A DNA stretch of 64,000 nucleotides from Actinomycetes bacterium. GTDB taxonomy: Bacteria; Bacillota; Sulfobacillia; Sulfobacillales; JAIMBI01. Under the pieces are notes generated by a model. That model made no database searches. It was not told the origin of the DNA and was given only the letters and a program-made list of their open reading frames with translations. The stretch's first letter is position 1; each line of letters begins with the position of its first letter. Both the position numbers and the translations under genes were made by a program. This document shows, in pieces, positions 51,989-59,627 of the stretch. The stretch spans positions 124,001 to 188,000 of the forward strand of contig JAIMBI010000001.1 of the NCBI GenBank assembly GCA_023565505.1. The letters are read 5' to 3'.

Positions 51989-52775
51989 CGGGCGTGCCCA
52001 GGTGGGCGAACCGCCAGACCCAGCCGGCGTCTTCGGGAACGCCCTCCGGATGCGGATTGAACGTGCGGGTTGCCAGCTGGATGCAGCCGTGGCTCTGGGG
52101 GACGCCGAAGCGGCGGGCCCACCAGGCCCCGTGGATCGCCACGCCGCCCACGATATACTGGGACCAGGGGACATGGGGGACGTCGTAGTAGCCCGGTTCC
52201 CCGGGACGACCCCCCCGCATCCGGTCCACGGCCACACGGCGCCAGATCCAGAACGTCCCGGTGGGCGTCGCGTACCGGGGAGGCACCCCCGTGGAGACGA
52301 CCAGCGTGCGCACCAGGCGGTTGTCCTCGTAGGCGAAGAGGCGTTGGGTGGTGAGGTCGACGACAAGCCGACGACCGTCGTCGGTATGGACGTCCTCGAC
52401 CGTCCATCCCTCCCGGGCGAGGCGCGGGTAGAGGGCGGCCCAGGACAGGCGGGCCACGATGTCCGCGGACGCCGGCCAGGCGTCCCGGGGCGCGATGACG
52501 AACCGGTTCGGGCCGGCGGCGGCGACCGTGACCGGCTCCGGCACCGACAGCCGGAGCGCCCGTCGCACGCGCGCGACCGGGACCGCCAAAGGCACGGTGA
52601 CATACAGGTGGGCGTCGACGCCGACGACTTGGCCGCTCGGCGGAGTCCAGTGGGCGGTCAGCGGTCCCGGCCGGGGCATGGATGCCCGCGGGGCGGGACG
52701 GAGGAGCAGGGCGGCCGCCGCGGCCACGAAGATCAGGAAGCCGACGATCCAGTACCAGTACATGGTGGTGCGCAT
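51867..52775 (-). CDS. L,D-transpeptidase (YkuD family), membrane-anchored
   Basis: Peptidoglycan crosslinking enzyme of about 302 residues. An N-terminal helix (YWYWIVGFLIFVAAAAALLL) is followed by a region of beta character and a YkuD domain: RLVVDLTTQRLFAYEDNRLV, TPTGTFWIWRRV and the catalytic GVPQSHGCIQLATR, with the His in AIHGAWW and nucleophile Cys in SHGC. The Arg-rich tail lies antisense to lgt. ATG 52775 lies 11 nt after GGGGGAGG; an ATG at 52763 is the alternative. Its start codon shares the CATG at 52773-52776 with the divergent moaD. Confidence 0.9.
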   Translation of the reverse strand: MRTTMYWYWIVGFLIFVAAAAALLLRPAPRASMPRPGPLTAHWTPPSGQVVGVDAHLYVTVPLAVPVARVRRALRLSVPEPVTVAAAGPNRFVIAPRDAWPASADIVARLSWAALYPRLAREGWTVEDVHTDDGRRLVVDLTTQRLFAYEDNRLVRTLVVSTGVPPRYATPTGTFWIWRRVAVDRMRGGRPGEPGYYDVPHVPWSQYIVGGVAIHGAWWARRFGVPQSHGCIQLATRTFNPHPEGVPEDAGWVWRFAHLGTPVTVIGTTPRRAAHLLAYPPPARRSASSAISCRRRTRESEA

Positions 52776-53052
52776 GGCGAACGAAACCTCCCCCACCGGG
52801 ACCCCGTCCCCGACGCCCGCGGTGCGGGTGCTATTCTTCTCCTTCGCGGCCGAGCGCATGAACGCGCGGGAACTCACGGTCCCCATCCGGGACGGCACGA
52901 CCGTGCGGGAGCTGTTCGCCGCCTGGCGTGAACGGCTGGGCGCGCCCGAGGATCGGTTCGTGTTCGCCGTCAACGAGGTGTGGGCGCCCCCGGAGACGGT
53001 CCTCCGGGACGGCGACGTGCTGGCGGTCATCCCGCCGGTGTCGGGGGGGTAG
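52774..53052 (+). CDS. moaD: Molybdopterin synthase sulfur carrier subunit
   Basis: Ubiquitin-like protein of up to 92 residues donating sulfur to precursor Z. VRVLFFSFAAERMNARELTV and FVFAVNEVWAPPETVLRDGDVLAVIPPVSGG end with the required Gly-Gly. The MoaD core starts near GTG 52822; the ATG at 52774 adds 16 residues of Ser/Thr/Pro. Neither start has a clear Shine-Dalgarno. It pairs with moaE after 6 nt and serves the molybdenum CO dehydrogenase. Confidence 0.9.
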   Translation: MANETSPTGTPSPTPAVRVLFFSFAAERMNARELTVPIRDGTTVRELFAAWRERLGAPEDRFVFAVNEVWAPPETVLRDGDVLAVIPPVSGG

Positions 53053-53058
53053 GGGGCC

Positions 53059-53505
53059 GTGGAGCATTATCGCATCCAGCCCGAGCCCATCGACGTCGCA
53101 AGCTATCTGCCCTGGCTGGAGGATCCGGCGTGCGGCGGGCAGGCGGTCTTCGTGGGGGTGGTGCGCGCCGAGTTCGAGGGCCGCCCTTCGGTTGGACTGG
53201 AGTACGACGCCTACGTGCCGCTGGCCGAGCGGACCATGGCCGCCATCGGCGGGGAACTCCGGCGGGAGTTCGGCGTGCGCCACGTGGTGATGGTTCATCG
53301 CGTGGGGCGGCTTCGGGTGGGCGAGGCGGCCGTCCTGGTGGCGGTGGCCGCCCCGCACCGCGCCGAGGCCTTCGCGGCTTGCCGGGCGGGCATCGACCGC
53401 CTGAAGGCGCGCGTCCCCATCTTCAAACGGGAGCTCTGGGCGGACGGGACGTCGGCCTGGCACGGCGAGCCCGGGGGGCCGCCCGCCGAGGTCCCCCGGC
53501 CCTGA
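53059..53505 (+). CDS. moaE: Molybdopterin synthase catalytic subunit
   Basis: Large subunit of 148 residues. PIDVASYLPWLEDPACGGQAVFVGVVR, VGLEYDAYVPLAERTMAAIGGEL, VMVHRVGRLRVGEAAVLVAVAAPHRAEAFAACRAGIDRLKARVPIFKREL-like segments (PIFKRELWADGTSAWHGE) include the active-site Lys and Arg. It forms a heterotetramer with MoaD. GTG start is just after the moaD stop. Confidence 0.95.
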   Translation: MEHYRIQPEPIDVASYLPWLEDPACGGQAVFVGVVRAEFEGRPSVGLEYDAYVPLAERTMAAIGGELRREFGVRHVVMVHRVGRLRVGEAAVLVAVAAPHRAEAFAACRAGIDRLKARVPIFKRELWADGTSAWHGEPGGPPAEVPRP

Positions 53506-53517
53506 CGGGCTGGTCGC

Positions 53518-54735
53518 CTACGGCGTCCCCCAGGCGGTGTACTCCAGGTAGAGGCTCTCCACGTTCGCTACGTAGCCTTGCACGCCCCACCCCAGGGCGT
53601 ACAGCCCCGCCAGTCCGTACTGCTCGACCGCGCCGGGACCGGCGTTGTACGCGGCCAGGGCGGCGCTCAGGTACGACGTGGCGTTGCCGGGCGGCTCGGC
53701 GAGCGCGGGGCTCACCGCGGCCGTGTGCCCGAACAGCATCAGCATCTGGTGCAGGTAGGTGCACCCGATCACGACGTTCTCCTGCGGATTGTAGAGGTCC
53801 GAGACCGGAAAGCCCATCTCGGCGGCCGTGCCCGGCTCCACCTGCATGAGCCCGATCGCCCCGGTTCGGCTTACGGCCTGGGCGTTGCCGCCGGATTCCT
53901 CCGTGATGACGGCGATGATGAGGGCCGGCGGCAGGCCGAACTGGGCCCCGATGGGTTGGACCAGGGGGTACAGCGCGTTGTACAGCTGGTGCAGCGTGAG
54001 GCCGCCGCCCCGGTACTGGGTGAGCAGGGCCTGGATTTGTTGCGTCAGGGCCGCGATGCGGCTGCTCAGGGCCTGGATGGTCGCCTGCTCCGAGGCTTCC
54101 TGGGCTCTCAGGCTCGCCATCAGGACCTGCTGCCGGGTCAAGTCCGCCTGGACCTGGGCGGCCGCCGCCTCGGCCTGATCGCGCAGGGCGACCAGCCGGG
54201 CCTGCTGGGCCGCCAACTGCTGCGCCTGGGCCTGTTCGGCCGCCTCCTGGGAGCGGATCTGGGCGACGATGTGGCCGGCCATCTCGGCGACCTGGGTCAG
54301 CATGTACAGCCGGCTGACGAAGTCGGCGAAGGAGTGCGCCCCGAGCACCACGTCGAGGTAGCCGATGCTGCCGTGCTCCTCCATCAGGCGGACCTGGTTG
54401 GCCAGGAGGGCCGCCTCGGCGTGGAGCCGGTCCCGCGTTGCCGCCAACTGCTGGGCCGTGGCTTGGAGGTCCGCCTGCGTCTGGGCTACCTGGGCGTCGA
54501 GGCTCTGGGCGCGGGCCCGGGCGGCCGCGAGCTCTTGGTTCGTGAGCTCCATTTGGTTCAAGGTGTAGGCGATGGACGACTGGGTGGTGCGGTAGGCCTG
54601 CTGGGTGGCGGCCAGTTGCTGCTGGGCGGCCTGTTGCTGCTGCTCCAGCTGCTGGAGACTCGCCGCCTCGCCCGCCGCCGGTAAGGCCGCCGCCAGTGCC
54701 AGGGCGGCGACCCCGGCCCAAAGCGAACGACGCAC
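53518..54735 (-). CDS. Secreted coiled-coil lytic transglycosylase
   Basis: Exported protein of 405 residues. A signal peptide (LWAGVAALALAAALPAAGEA) precedes a Gln/Ala-rich coiled coil (residues 25-255) of the CwlO/PcsB type. A C-terminal SLT goose-lysozyme domain follows: PPALIIAVITEESGGNAQAV with the catalytic Glu, GAIGLMQVEPGTAAEMG, and LSAALAAYNAGPGAVEQYG. CwlO-type coiled coils normally bind FtsEX and carry NlpC/P60 or CHAP domains; the SLT partner is less usual. It probably cleaves glycan strands during growth or division. Confidence 0.9.
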   Translation of the reverse strand: MRRSLWAGVAALALAAALPAAGEAASLQQLEQQQQAAQQQLAATQQAYRTTQSSIAYTLNQMELTNQELAAARARAQSLDAQVAQTQADLQATAQQLAATRDRLHAEAALLANQVRLMEEHGSIGYLDVVLGAHSFADFVSRLYMLTQVAEMAGHIVAQIRSQEAAEQAQAQQLAAQQARLVALRDQAEAAAAQVQADLTRQQVLMASLRAQEASEQATIQALSSRIAALTQQIQALLTQYRGGGLTLHQLYNALYPLVQPIGAQFGLPPALIIAVITEESGGNAQAVSRTGAIGLMQVEPGTAAEMGFPVSDLYNPQENVVIGCTYLHQMLMLFGHTAAVSPALAEPPGNATSYLSAALAAYNAGPGAVEQYGLAGLYALGWGVQGYVANVESLYLEYTAWGTP

Positions 54736-54914
54736 CCCGTTCCCCCCTCGCGCCGGTCAGGATGGCCTGCGGCTTGCGCCCGGCTGACGGCGGGACCTTT
54801 TCGGCACGAAACGACGAAATCCTTGCCGGGTGACGAAGAAATTTCCGCGCGCGGCAGGGATCGGCAGGGGTTGGGTCCCCGTCCCGGGCCGTGGGCGACG
54901 GGGACCGCGTGTGG

Positions 54915-55514
54915 TCAGGCGTCGGGTGGGGTGAGAACCGCCCCGGCCCGCCGGAGTTCGGCCAGGGCCCGCTCGCCGTCGCCGGGTGTCACGTCCACCG
55001 GCCGACACGCGGCGGGATCCACCTCGACGGCAAACCCGCCGCGGAGTCCGTCGAGTGCCGTCGCCCGCACGCAGTAATCCGTCGCCAGGCCGACGACCAG
55101 GAGGCGTCGGACGCCGAGACGGTGGAGCCAGCGGGCCAGCGTCTCGTCCGTCAGGCGGCCGTCGGGGTCGGTACGGACGCCCTCGAAGCCGCTGTAGGCG
55201 TCGCGGTCCGGCTCGAAGGCCTTGCGGAACAGCGTCCCCCGGACCAGGAGGGCCGGGTGGAGGGCGGCTCCGGACGTGCCCTGGACGCAATGGGGCGGCC
55301 AGGGACCGCCGCGCTGGCGGAAGGAGACATGGTCCGCCGGATGCCAGTCCTGGGTGTAGGCGATGGGGCGCCCTTGAGCGGAAAACGCCTCCACCCAGCG
55401 GTTGACCCGGGGGATGACTGCATCGCCGTCCGGCACGGCCAGCGACCCGCCCGGACAGAAGTCGTTTTGGAGGTCGACGACGATTAAGGCGGCGTCGTCC
55501 AGCACCTCGGGCAT
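54915..55514 (-). CDS. pncA: Nicotinamidase / isochorismatase-family hydrolase
   Basis: Hydrolase of 199 residues. ALIVVDLQNDFCPGGSLAV with catalytic Asp, YTQDWHPADHVSF for zinc binding, FRKAFEPDRDAYSGFE with the catalytic Lys, and VVGLATDYCVRATALDGL with nucleophile Cys are exactly PncA-like. It converts nicotinamide to nicotinate for NAD salvage. ATG 55514 follows GGGGAGG eight bases upstream. Confidence 0.95.
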   Translation of the reverse strand: MPEVLDDAALIVVDLQNDFCPGGSLAVPDGDAVIPRVNRWVEAFSAQGRPIAYTQDWHPADHVSFRQRGGPWPPHCVQGTSGAALHPALLVRGTLFRKAFEPDRDAYSGFEGVRTDPDGRLTDETLARWLHRLGVRRLLVVGLATDYCVRATALDGLRGGFAVEVDPAACRPVDVTPGDGERALAELRRAGAVLTPPDA

Positions 55515-55625
55515 CCTGTGAGCCTCCCCGTCCCCGTTTCCCGCGGCGACGCAAGGTCGCTCCCGTTCTTTGCCTCCCATCATACCGCGGCGTCCGGGCC
55601 CGTGGGGCCCGCCGGTTCGCGGCGG

Positions 55626-55988
55626 TTACCGACGGTGCCGCCGCAGGATCTTGCTGCCCAGCAGGGCTTCGAGGTCGGCCCAGTCGTCGGGGGTCAGCAG
55701 GCTTGCACCCTGTTCCAGCTGGCGCCGGATGGGATCCGGCACCCCGTACAGCGACGGGGGCTCGTGGGCGTGGTGCTCAGCGGGGCGCTCGTCCTCGAGG
55801 CCCACGAGATCGTCCAACGAGACGTGCAAGGCGGCGGCCAGGCGCCGGAGGACCGCAAAGCCGGGCGTCCCTCGCGCGCCGCGCTCCACGCGCGAGAGGT
55901 AGGACGCGCTGACGCCCGCCCGGCGAGCCAGTTCGGTCAATGCCAAACCTCGCGCGCGTCGCAGGGCTCTGAGCCGCTGGCCGAACAT
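55626..55988 (-). CDS. XRE-family transcriptional regulator
   Basis: DNA-binding protein of 120 residues. Residues 1-62 form a Cro/CI helix-turn-helix (FGQRLRALRRARGLALTELARR, VSASYLSRVERGARGTPG, LAAALHVSLDDLVGL). The remaining 60 residues (IRRQLEQGASLLTPDDWADLEALLGSKILR) are unassigned. An operator-like TTGCC-TTGA-GGCAA stands 24 nt upstream of its start, and the same repeat precedes the divergent small regulator. Autoregulation or cross-regulation is likely. Confidence 0.9.
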   Translation of the reverse strand: MFGQRLRALRRARGLALTELARRAGVSASYLSRVERGARGTPGFAVLRRLAAALHVSLDDLVGLEDERPAEHHAHEPPSLYGVPDPIRRQLEQGASLLTPDDWADLEALLGSKILRRHRR

Positions 55989-56011
55989 CGTCACCGCCCC
56001 TTCGCCGCCTG

Positions 56012-56025
56012 TTGCCTTGAGGCAA
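56012..56025. promoter_or_regulatory. TTGCC-N4-GGCAA operator, copy 1
   Basis: Perfect five-base arms around TTGA, just upstream of the minus-strand XRE gene. The arms equal those of the second copy at 56114-56127, indicating a shared DNA-binding protein, most simply one of the two XRE products. Confidence 0.65.
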
Positions 56026-56112
56026 TCCATTTTACCGCACGCGGAGGACCGCCGGCCCGGCCGAGGCAAAATTCGCGCCGGAGTTGCCGATAGGCCTCGG
56101 GTGTTGTTGAAT

Positions 56113-56128
56113 ATTGCCAAATGGCAAT
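56113..56128. promoter_or_regulatory. ATTGCC-N4-GGCAAT operator, copy 2
   Basis: Perfect six-base arms around AAAT, 18 nt before the plus-strand XRE gene. It has the same core and spacer length as copy 1 some 100 bp away. Confidence 0.68.
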
Positions 56129-56145
56129 GCAGGACGGGGGAGGCC

Positions 56146-56355
56146 GTGCTGAAAGTCCGTGTCGAAGCACTGAAGTCGGTCATGGCGGAGCGGGGCTGGG
56201 GGGAGCGCCAGCTGGCCGAGGCGTTGGGCGTCGACCACTCCCACGTCAACCGCGTTCTCCATCAGAAGCGGCAGCCGGGGCCGAAGTTCATCGCCGGCGT
56301 GATCCGGCTCGGCCTTCGGTTCGAGGACATCTTCTGCGACGACGGCTCCCGGTGA
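56146..56355 (+). CDS. Small XRE-like DNA-binding protein
   Basis: Protein of 69 residues made of one helix-turn-helix domain: VRVEALKSVMAERGWGERQLAEALGVDHSHVNRVLHQKRQPGP in outline, then FIAGVIRLGLRFEDIFCDD. It resembles minimal Cro-like repressors. GTG start follows GGGGGAGG. It is divergent from the other XRE gene, and both have TTGCC-N4-GGCAA operators. It is convergent with the SelW-like gene across a perfect hairpin. Confidence 0.82.
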   Translation: MLKVRVEALKSVMAERGWGERQLAEALGVDHSHVNRVLHQKRQPGPKFIAGVIRLGLRFEDIFCDDGSR

Positions 56356-56366
56356 TCCGGGAGCCG
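56343..56366. terminator. Hairpin between the small XRE gene and the SelW-like gene
   Basis: CGGCTCCCGG-TGAT-CCGGGAGCCG is a perfect ten-pair stem that contains the XRE stop codon in its loop. No T-run follows, so termination is likely but not certain, possibly for both convergent genes. Confidence 0.6.
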
Positions 56367-56388
56367 CCTGGCAACCGTCGGGCGCGGG

Positions 56389-56637
56389 CTACACCCGGGC
56401 CTTGACGAGGCTCAGCACCTCGCCCGGATTGGGGAAGCGGCCGGTTTCCTTTTTCGAGTACACCGCGTTCCCGTCGACGCGGACCGTGAACACCCCGCCG
56501 CTCGACGGAATCAATGTGGCCTGCTCGACATCGTTCTTCATGGCACCCAGGATCTCGCCCACCACACGGGTGGCGTGATCGAGGTAGCCTCAGGACGTGC
56601 AGTACTCGATCTCAATCCGCGGCTTGGCCACCTTCAT
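56389..56637 (-). CDS. SelW/Rdx-family selenoprotein (CxxU), TGA at codon 16
   Basis: Thioredoxin-like Rdx protein of 82 residues, read through TGA at 56592-56590. RIEIEYCTS-U-GYLDHATRVVGEIL gives the CxxU motif (Cys13, Sec16) at the usual position. It is followed by ATLIPSSGGVFTVRVDGNAVYSKKETGRFPNPGEVLSLV, the complete SelW/SelT-type ending with GxFxVxxxG and SKxxxGRFP. The ATG lies seven bases after GGAGGG. A stop at the TGA would leave a meaningless 15-residue peptide. A stable bulged stem-loop follows the TGA. The function in this family is redox, partner unknown. Confidence 0.92.
56551..56580 (-). promoter_or_regulatory. SECIS-like stem-loop of the SelW-like gene
   Basis: On the minus strand, GATC-A-CGCCACC pairs with GGT-G-GGCG-A-GATC around a CGTGT loop: four, four and three pairs with one A-A mismatch and one bulged G. 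It starts nine bases after the TGA, and its loop about 21 bases after, as in known bacterial SECIS elements. Confidence 0.65.
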
Positions 56638-56697
56638 CCCTCCCTCACGGATGACCCCCGGCGCGGGCTCGGCCGCCCGTTCCGTCGGGGTAGTGAG

Positions 56698-56703
56698 ATT
56701 ATA
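56698..56703 (-). promoter_or_regulatory. -10 box upstream of the SelW-like gene
   Basis: Minus-strand TGTATAAT gives a perfect -10 hexamer 60 nt before the ATG. A matching -35 is not evident. The rest of the 355-nt gap to the DUF1275 gene shows nothing else that I can support. Confidence 0.6.
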
Positions 56704-56992
56704 CACGAAACCACGACGGCGGGAGGGCCCGTCCGCGGGCGGCCGTGTCCGCGGGCGGGGCGCCCGGTCCGCGCTTTCCCGTCCGACTTCCGCACGGCAT
56801 GATGAAGGCAGTCGGCCCGGGGGCGCCGGGGGCCCGGGTCCGGACGGAAGACCCGCCGAGCGGCGGGTCGACCCGGAAGCGGGAAGCGCTATCGTAAAAG
56901 CCGGCCCCTCCCCCCGAGGCCCGGGGTGGGCGGAAGCCCAGGCGATGGGCGCGGCGAGGGGAGGACGATGCCGGGAGGGAGGACGACCGCGT

Positions 56993-57676
56993 TTGTCCCG
57001 GAACCTCAAGGTGGCGCTGGTGCTGTTGGCGGCGGCGTCGGGGGCCACGGACGCCCTGAGCTTCCTGGGGTTGGGCCAGACGTTCACCGCCGTGGTGACG
57101 GGCAATCTGGTCCTGCTGGGCGTGGCCGTGGCCCAAGGGTCGCTGGCCCGCGTGCTCCGCAACGTCGTCGTGGTCCCGGTTTATGCGTCGGGCCTCGCCG
57201 CGGCGTCGCTCATCCTCCGGCACCTGGAGGCGGCCGAAGGCGAGCCGCGCCGCGAGGTGGCGTGGCCCCGGGCGGTGACGTGGGTCTTCGTGGCCGAAGT
57301 CGCCAGCGAACTGGGCCTGGCCGCTGGATGGTGGATGGCGCGGGGGCAGCCGTCCGCCTCCGGCATGCTCCCGCTCATCGTGCTGTCCGCCCTGTCCATG
57401 GGCCTGCAGAGCGGAGCGGTGCAGCGCCTGGGCGTTAGCGGCCTGTCGACCACGTACTTCACCGGCACGCTGACCTACATCGTGACCCGCCTCGTGGCCG
57501 GCGACCGGCGTCCCGTCCTCGGCGTGCAGGGGATCTCCATCGCGGCCATGGTGTCGGGCGCCCTCCTCGCGGCCGTGTTGGTCGGACGGGTACCGCTGGC
57601 GACCGGCTTCCTGCCGTTGGCTCTGGTGGGGACGGCGGCCGGGATCGGAGCGAGGCCGGCGCGGCCTCGGGCGTAG
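56993..57676 (+). CDS. DUF1275 (YoaK-like) membrane protein
   Basis: Membrane protein of about 227 residues with six hydrophobic segments. It has LVLLAAASGATDALSFLGLGQTFTAVVTGNLVLLGVAV, the DUF1275 signature with the conserved Asp and the TGN motif, then MGLQSGAVQRLGVSGLSTTYFTGTLTYIV. Function is unknown. TTG 56993 was chosen since it directly precedes SRNLKVALVLLAA; an ATG at 56945 would add 16 Arg/Gly-rich residues. Confidence 0.82.
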   Translation: MSRNLKVALVLLAAASGATDALSFLGLGQTFTAVVTGNLVLLGVAVAQGSLARVLRNVVVVPVYASGLAAASLILRHLEAAEGEPRREVAWPRAVTWVFVAEVASELGLAAGWWMARGQPSASGMLPLIVLSALSMGLQSGAVQRLGVSGLSTTYFTGTLTYIVTRLVAGDRRPVLGVQGISIAAMVSGALLAAVLVGRVPLATGFLPLALVGTAAGIGARPARPRA

Positions 57677-57973
57677 CCCCGACCCCGGACGGTCCATCCG
57701 GGGCGGGGGAGGAACCCGGCGGACCACCGGCCGGCCGTCCGCCGGTTCCGAAGGGCTCTCCCGAGGGCCGAGGCCAATCCCCTGCGGTCCGGCTGTTGCC
57801 GAGGAGCCGGAGGCGGTGCCGGCCACCTGGGCGCGCGGCGTCCCCGGAGCCCGGCCCCACCAGGGGGGTGAAAACGGTCCTGGGCGTCGCCGGGCCGCGG
57901 CGGATGGTACACTGAGGGCGAGACGGACGGGCGCCCACCGACGTGGGGCTGTGCCCGGGAAAGGGGACGAGAC

Positions 57974-58948
57974 GTGGAGTTCCGCCCACTCGGCGCCACC
58001 GGATTGCGGGTGTCGGTGCTGGGCCTCGGCACCAACGCCTTCGGGGGCCGGGCCGACGCCGCGACCAGCGAGGCCATCCTACACGCCGCCATCGACGCCG
58101 GCGTGACGTTCATCGACACGGCCAACGGCTACACGCAGGGCCAGTCGGAGACCATCCTCGGCCAGGCCCTGAAAGGACGGCGCCACGAGGTCATTCTCGC
58201 GACCAAGGCGGGTCTGCCCATGGGTCCGGGACCCAACGACCGGGGTTCGTCCCGTTATCACTTGGTGCGGGAGCTGGAGAAGAGCCTGCGCCGCCTGCAG
58301 ACCGATTATGTCGACGTGTTCTGGGTCCACACGTTCGACCCGGGCACGCCGCTCGAAGAGACCCTGCGGGCGCTGGACGACCTCGTCCGCGCCGGCAAGG
58401 TGCGGTACGTCGGAGCGTCCAACTACCGGGCGTGGGAGTTGGCGAAGGCGCTGGGGATCAGCGATCGGTACGGGTTTGTGCGCTACCAGGCGGTCCAGCC
58501 GTCCTATTCGCTCGCCGACCGCACTCCGGAGCAGGAGCTGATACCGCTGTGCCGGGACCAGGGTCTGGGCCTCGTGGCCTACTTCCCCTTGGCCGGCGGG
58601 ATCCTGTCCGGTAAGTATCGGCCGGAGGCACCGCCTCCGAGCGGCTCCCGGGCCGACAAGGACCCGAACTTCGCCCGGCGCCTCGACCGGGCGCGGCTGG
58701 AGCTGGCACAGGGCTTGGCGGAGGTGGCGCGGGAGCTGTCCGCCACTCCGGCCCAGGTGGCCCTGGCTTGGTTGTACGGACGACCGGGGATGACGAGCGC
58801 CATCGCGGGTGCGACCCGGGTCGAGCAGCTCAAGGAGAACCTGGGCAGTCTTGAGGTCCGGATCCCGCCCGAGGCGGCGGCCCGCCTCGAGGCGCTCAGT
58901 GCGCCCTTCGTGTACGGCCCGCCGTTCGCGGAATTCCGCTTGACCTGA
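57974..58948 (+). CDS. Aldo/keto reductase
   Basis: NADPH-dependent AKR-superfamily oxidoreductase of 324 residues. The catalytic tetrad is visible: Asp and Tyr in FIDTANGYTQGQSE, Lys in VILATKAG, His in VDVFWVHTFDPGTP. QPSYSLADRTPEQELIPLC and the C-terminal cofactor region AIAGATRVEQLKENL are typical of AKR subfamilies similar to YghZ/Gpr. Lying ahead of the 2-keto-3-deoxy-sugar-acid genes it may reduce or oxidise a sugar, which is inferred. Confidence 0.92.
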   Translation: MEFRPLGATGLRVSVLGLGTNAFGGRADAATSEAILHAAIDAGVTFIDTANGYTQGQSETILGQALKGRRHEVILATKAGLPMGPGPNDRGSSRYHLVRELEKSLRRLQTDYVDVFWVHTFDPGTPLEETLRALDDLVRAGKVRYVGASNYRAWELAKALGISDRYGFVRYQAVQPSYSLADRTPEQELIPLCRDQGLGLVAYFPLAGGILSGKYRPEAPPPSGSRADKDPNFARRLDRARLELAQGLAEVARELSATPAQVALAWLYGRPGMTSAIAGATRVEQLKENLGSLEVRIPPEAAARLEALSAPFVYGPPFAEFRLT

Positions 58949-59002
58949 CCCGGCGATCCCCCGGCCATCCGGGGCGGCGAGCCCCAGAAAGGAAGCGCAG
59001 GC

Positions 59003-59626
59003 TTGCAGCAGGACGCATTGCACCAGATGTTGGAACACGTGCGTCTCCTGCCGGTGATCCGAACGGCGTCGGCGGAGGCGGCGGTCGAGCTGGGCCGGGA
59101 ACTCATGGCCGCCGGCCTCTCCTTCCTCGAGGTGTCGTGGACGACGCCGGACGCGGCTCGGGCGGTGGAGGCGCTCCGCGATGCCGGTGCGACGGTGGGG
59201 GCCGGGACCATCCTGGATCTGGGCCGGGCCCGGGAGGCCGCGGCGGCCGGGGCCGAGTTCCTCGTGGCCCCCACGTTCGCCCCGGAGGTCGGGCGGTGGG
59301 CTGAGGAGCAGCGGTTGGCCTATCTCCCCGGCGTACTGACGCCGGAGGAGAGTCTTCGGGCTTACCAGGCGGGCTTCCGGCTGCAGAAGCTCTTCCCGGC
59401 GGCCACCGTCGGGCCGGGCCACCTGAAGGCCATGCAGGAGGTGTTCGGCGGCGTGCGCTACGTGCCGACGGGCGGCATCGGGTGGGCCGACGCGCCGACG
59501 TGGATTGCCGCCGGGGCCGTGGCGGTCGGCATGGGGGGCGCCATCCGGCGCGGTCCGCACGCTTCGATCCGGGAGAATCTGGCGGCGTTCCGGGCAGCCG
59601 TGGCGGCCGCGCGGGAGGCAGGCTAG
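59003..59626 (+). CDS. eda: 2-dehydro-3-deoxy-phosphogluconate aldolase
   Basis: Class I KDPG/KHG aldolase of 207 residues cleaving KDPG to pyruvate and glyceraldehyde 3-phosphate. RLLPVIRTASAEAAVELGREL, FLEVSWTTPDAARAVEAL with the catalytic Glu, VGAGTILDLG, and the Schiff-base Lys in FRLQKLFPAATVGP are present, then YVPTGGIGWADAPTWIAAG. Start TTG follows AGAAAGGAAG. It lies one nucleotide before the KDG kinase start. Confidence 0.94.
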   Translation: MQQDALHQMLEHVRLLPVIRTASAEAAVELGRELMAAGLSFLEVSWTTPDAARAVEALRDAGATVGAGTILDLGRAREAAAAGAEFLVAPTFAPEVGRWAEEQRLAYLPGVLTPEESLRAYQAGFRLQKLFPAATVGPGHLKAMQEVFGGVRYVPTGGIGWADAPTWIAAGAVAVGMGGAIRRGPHASIRENLAAFRAAVAAAREAG

Positions 59627-59627
59627 G

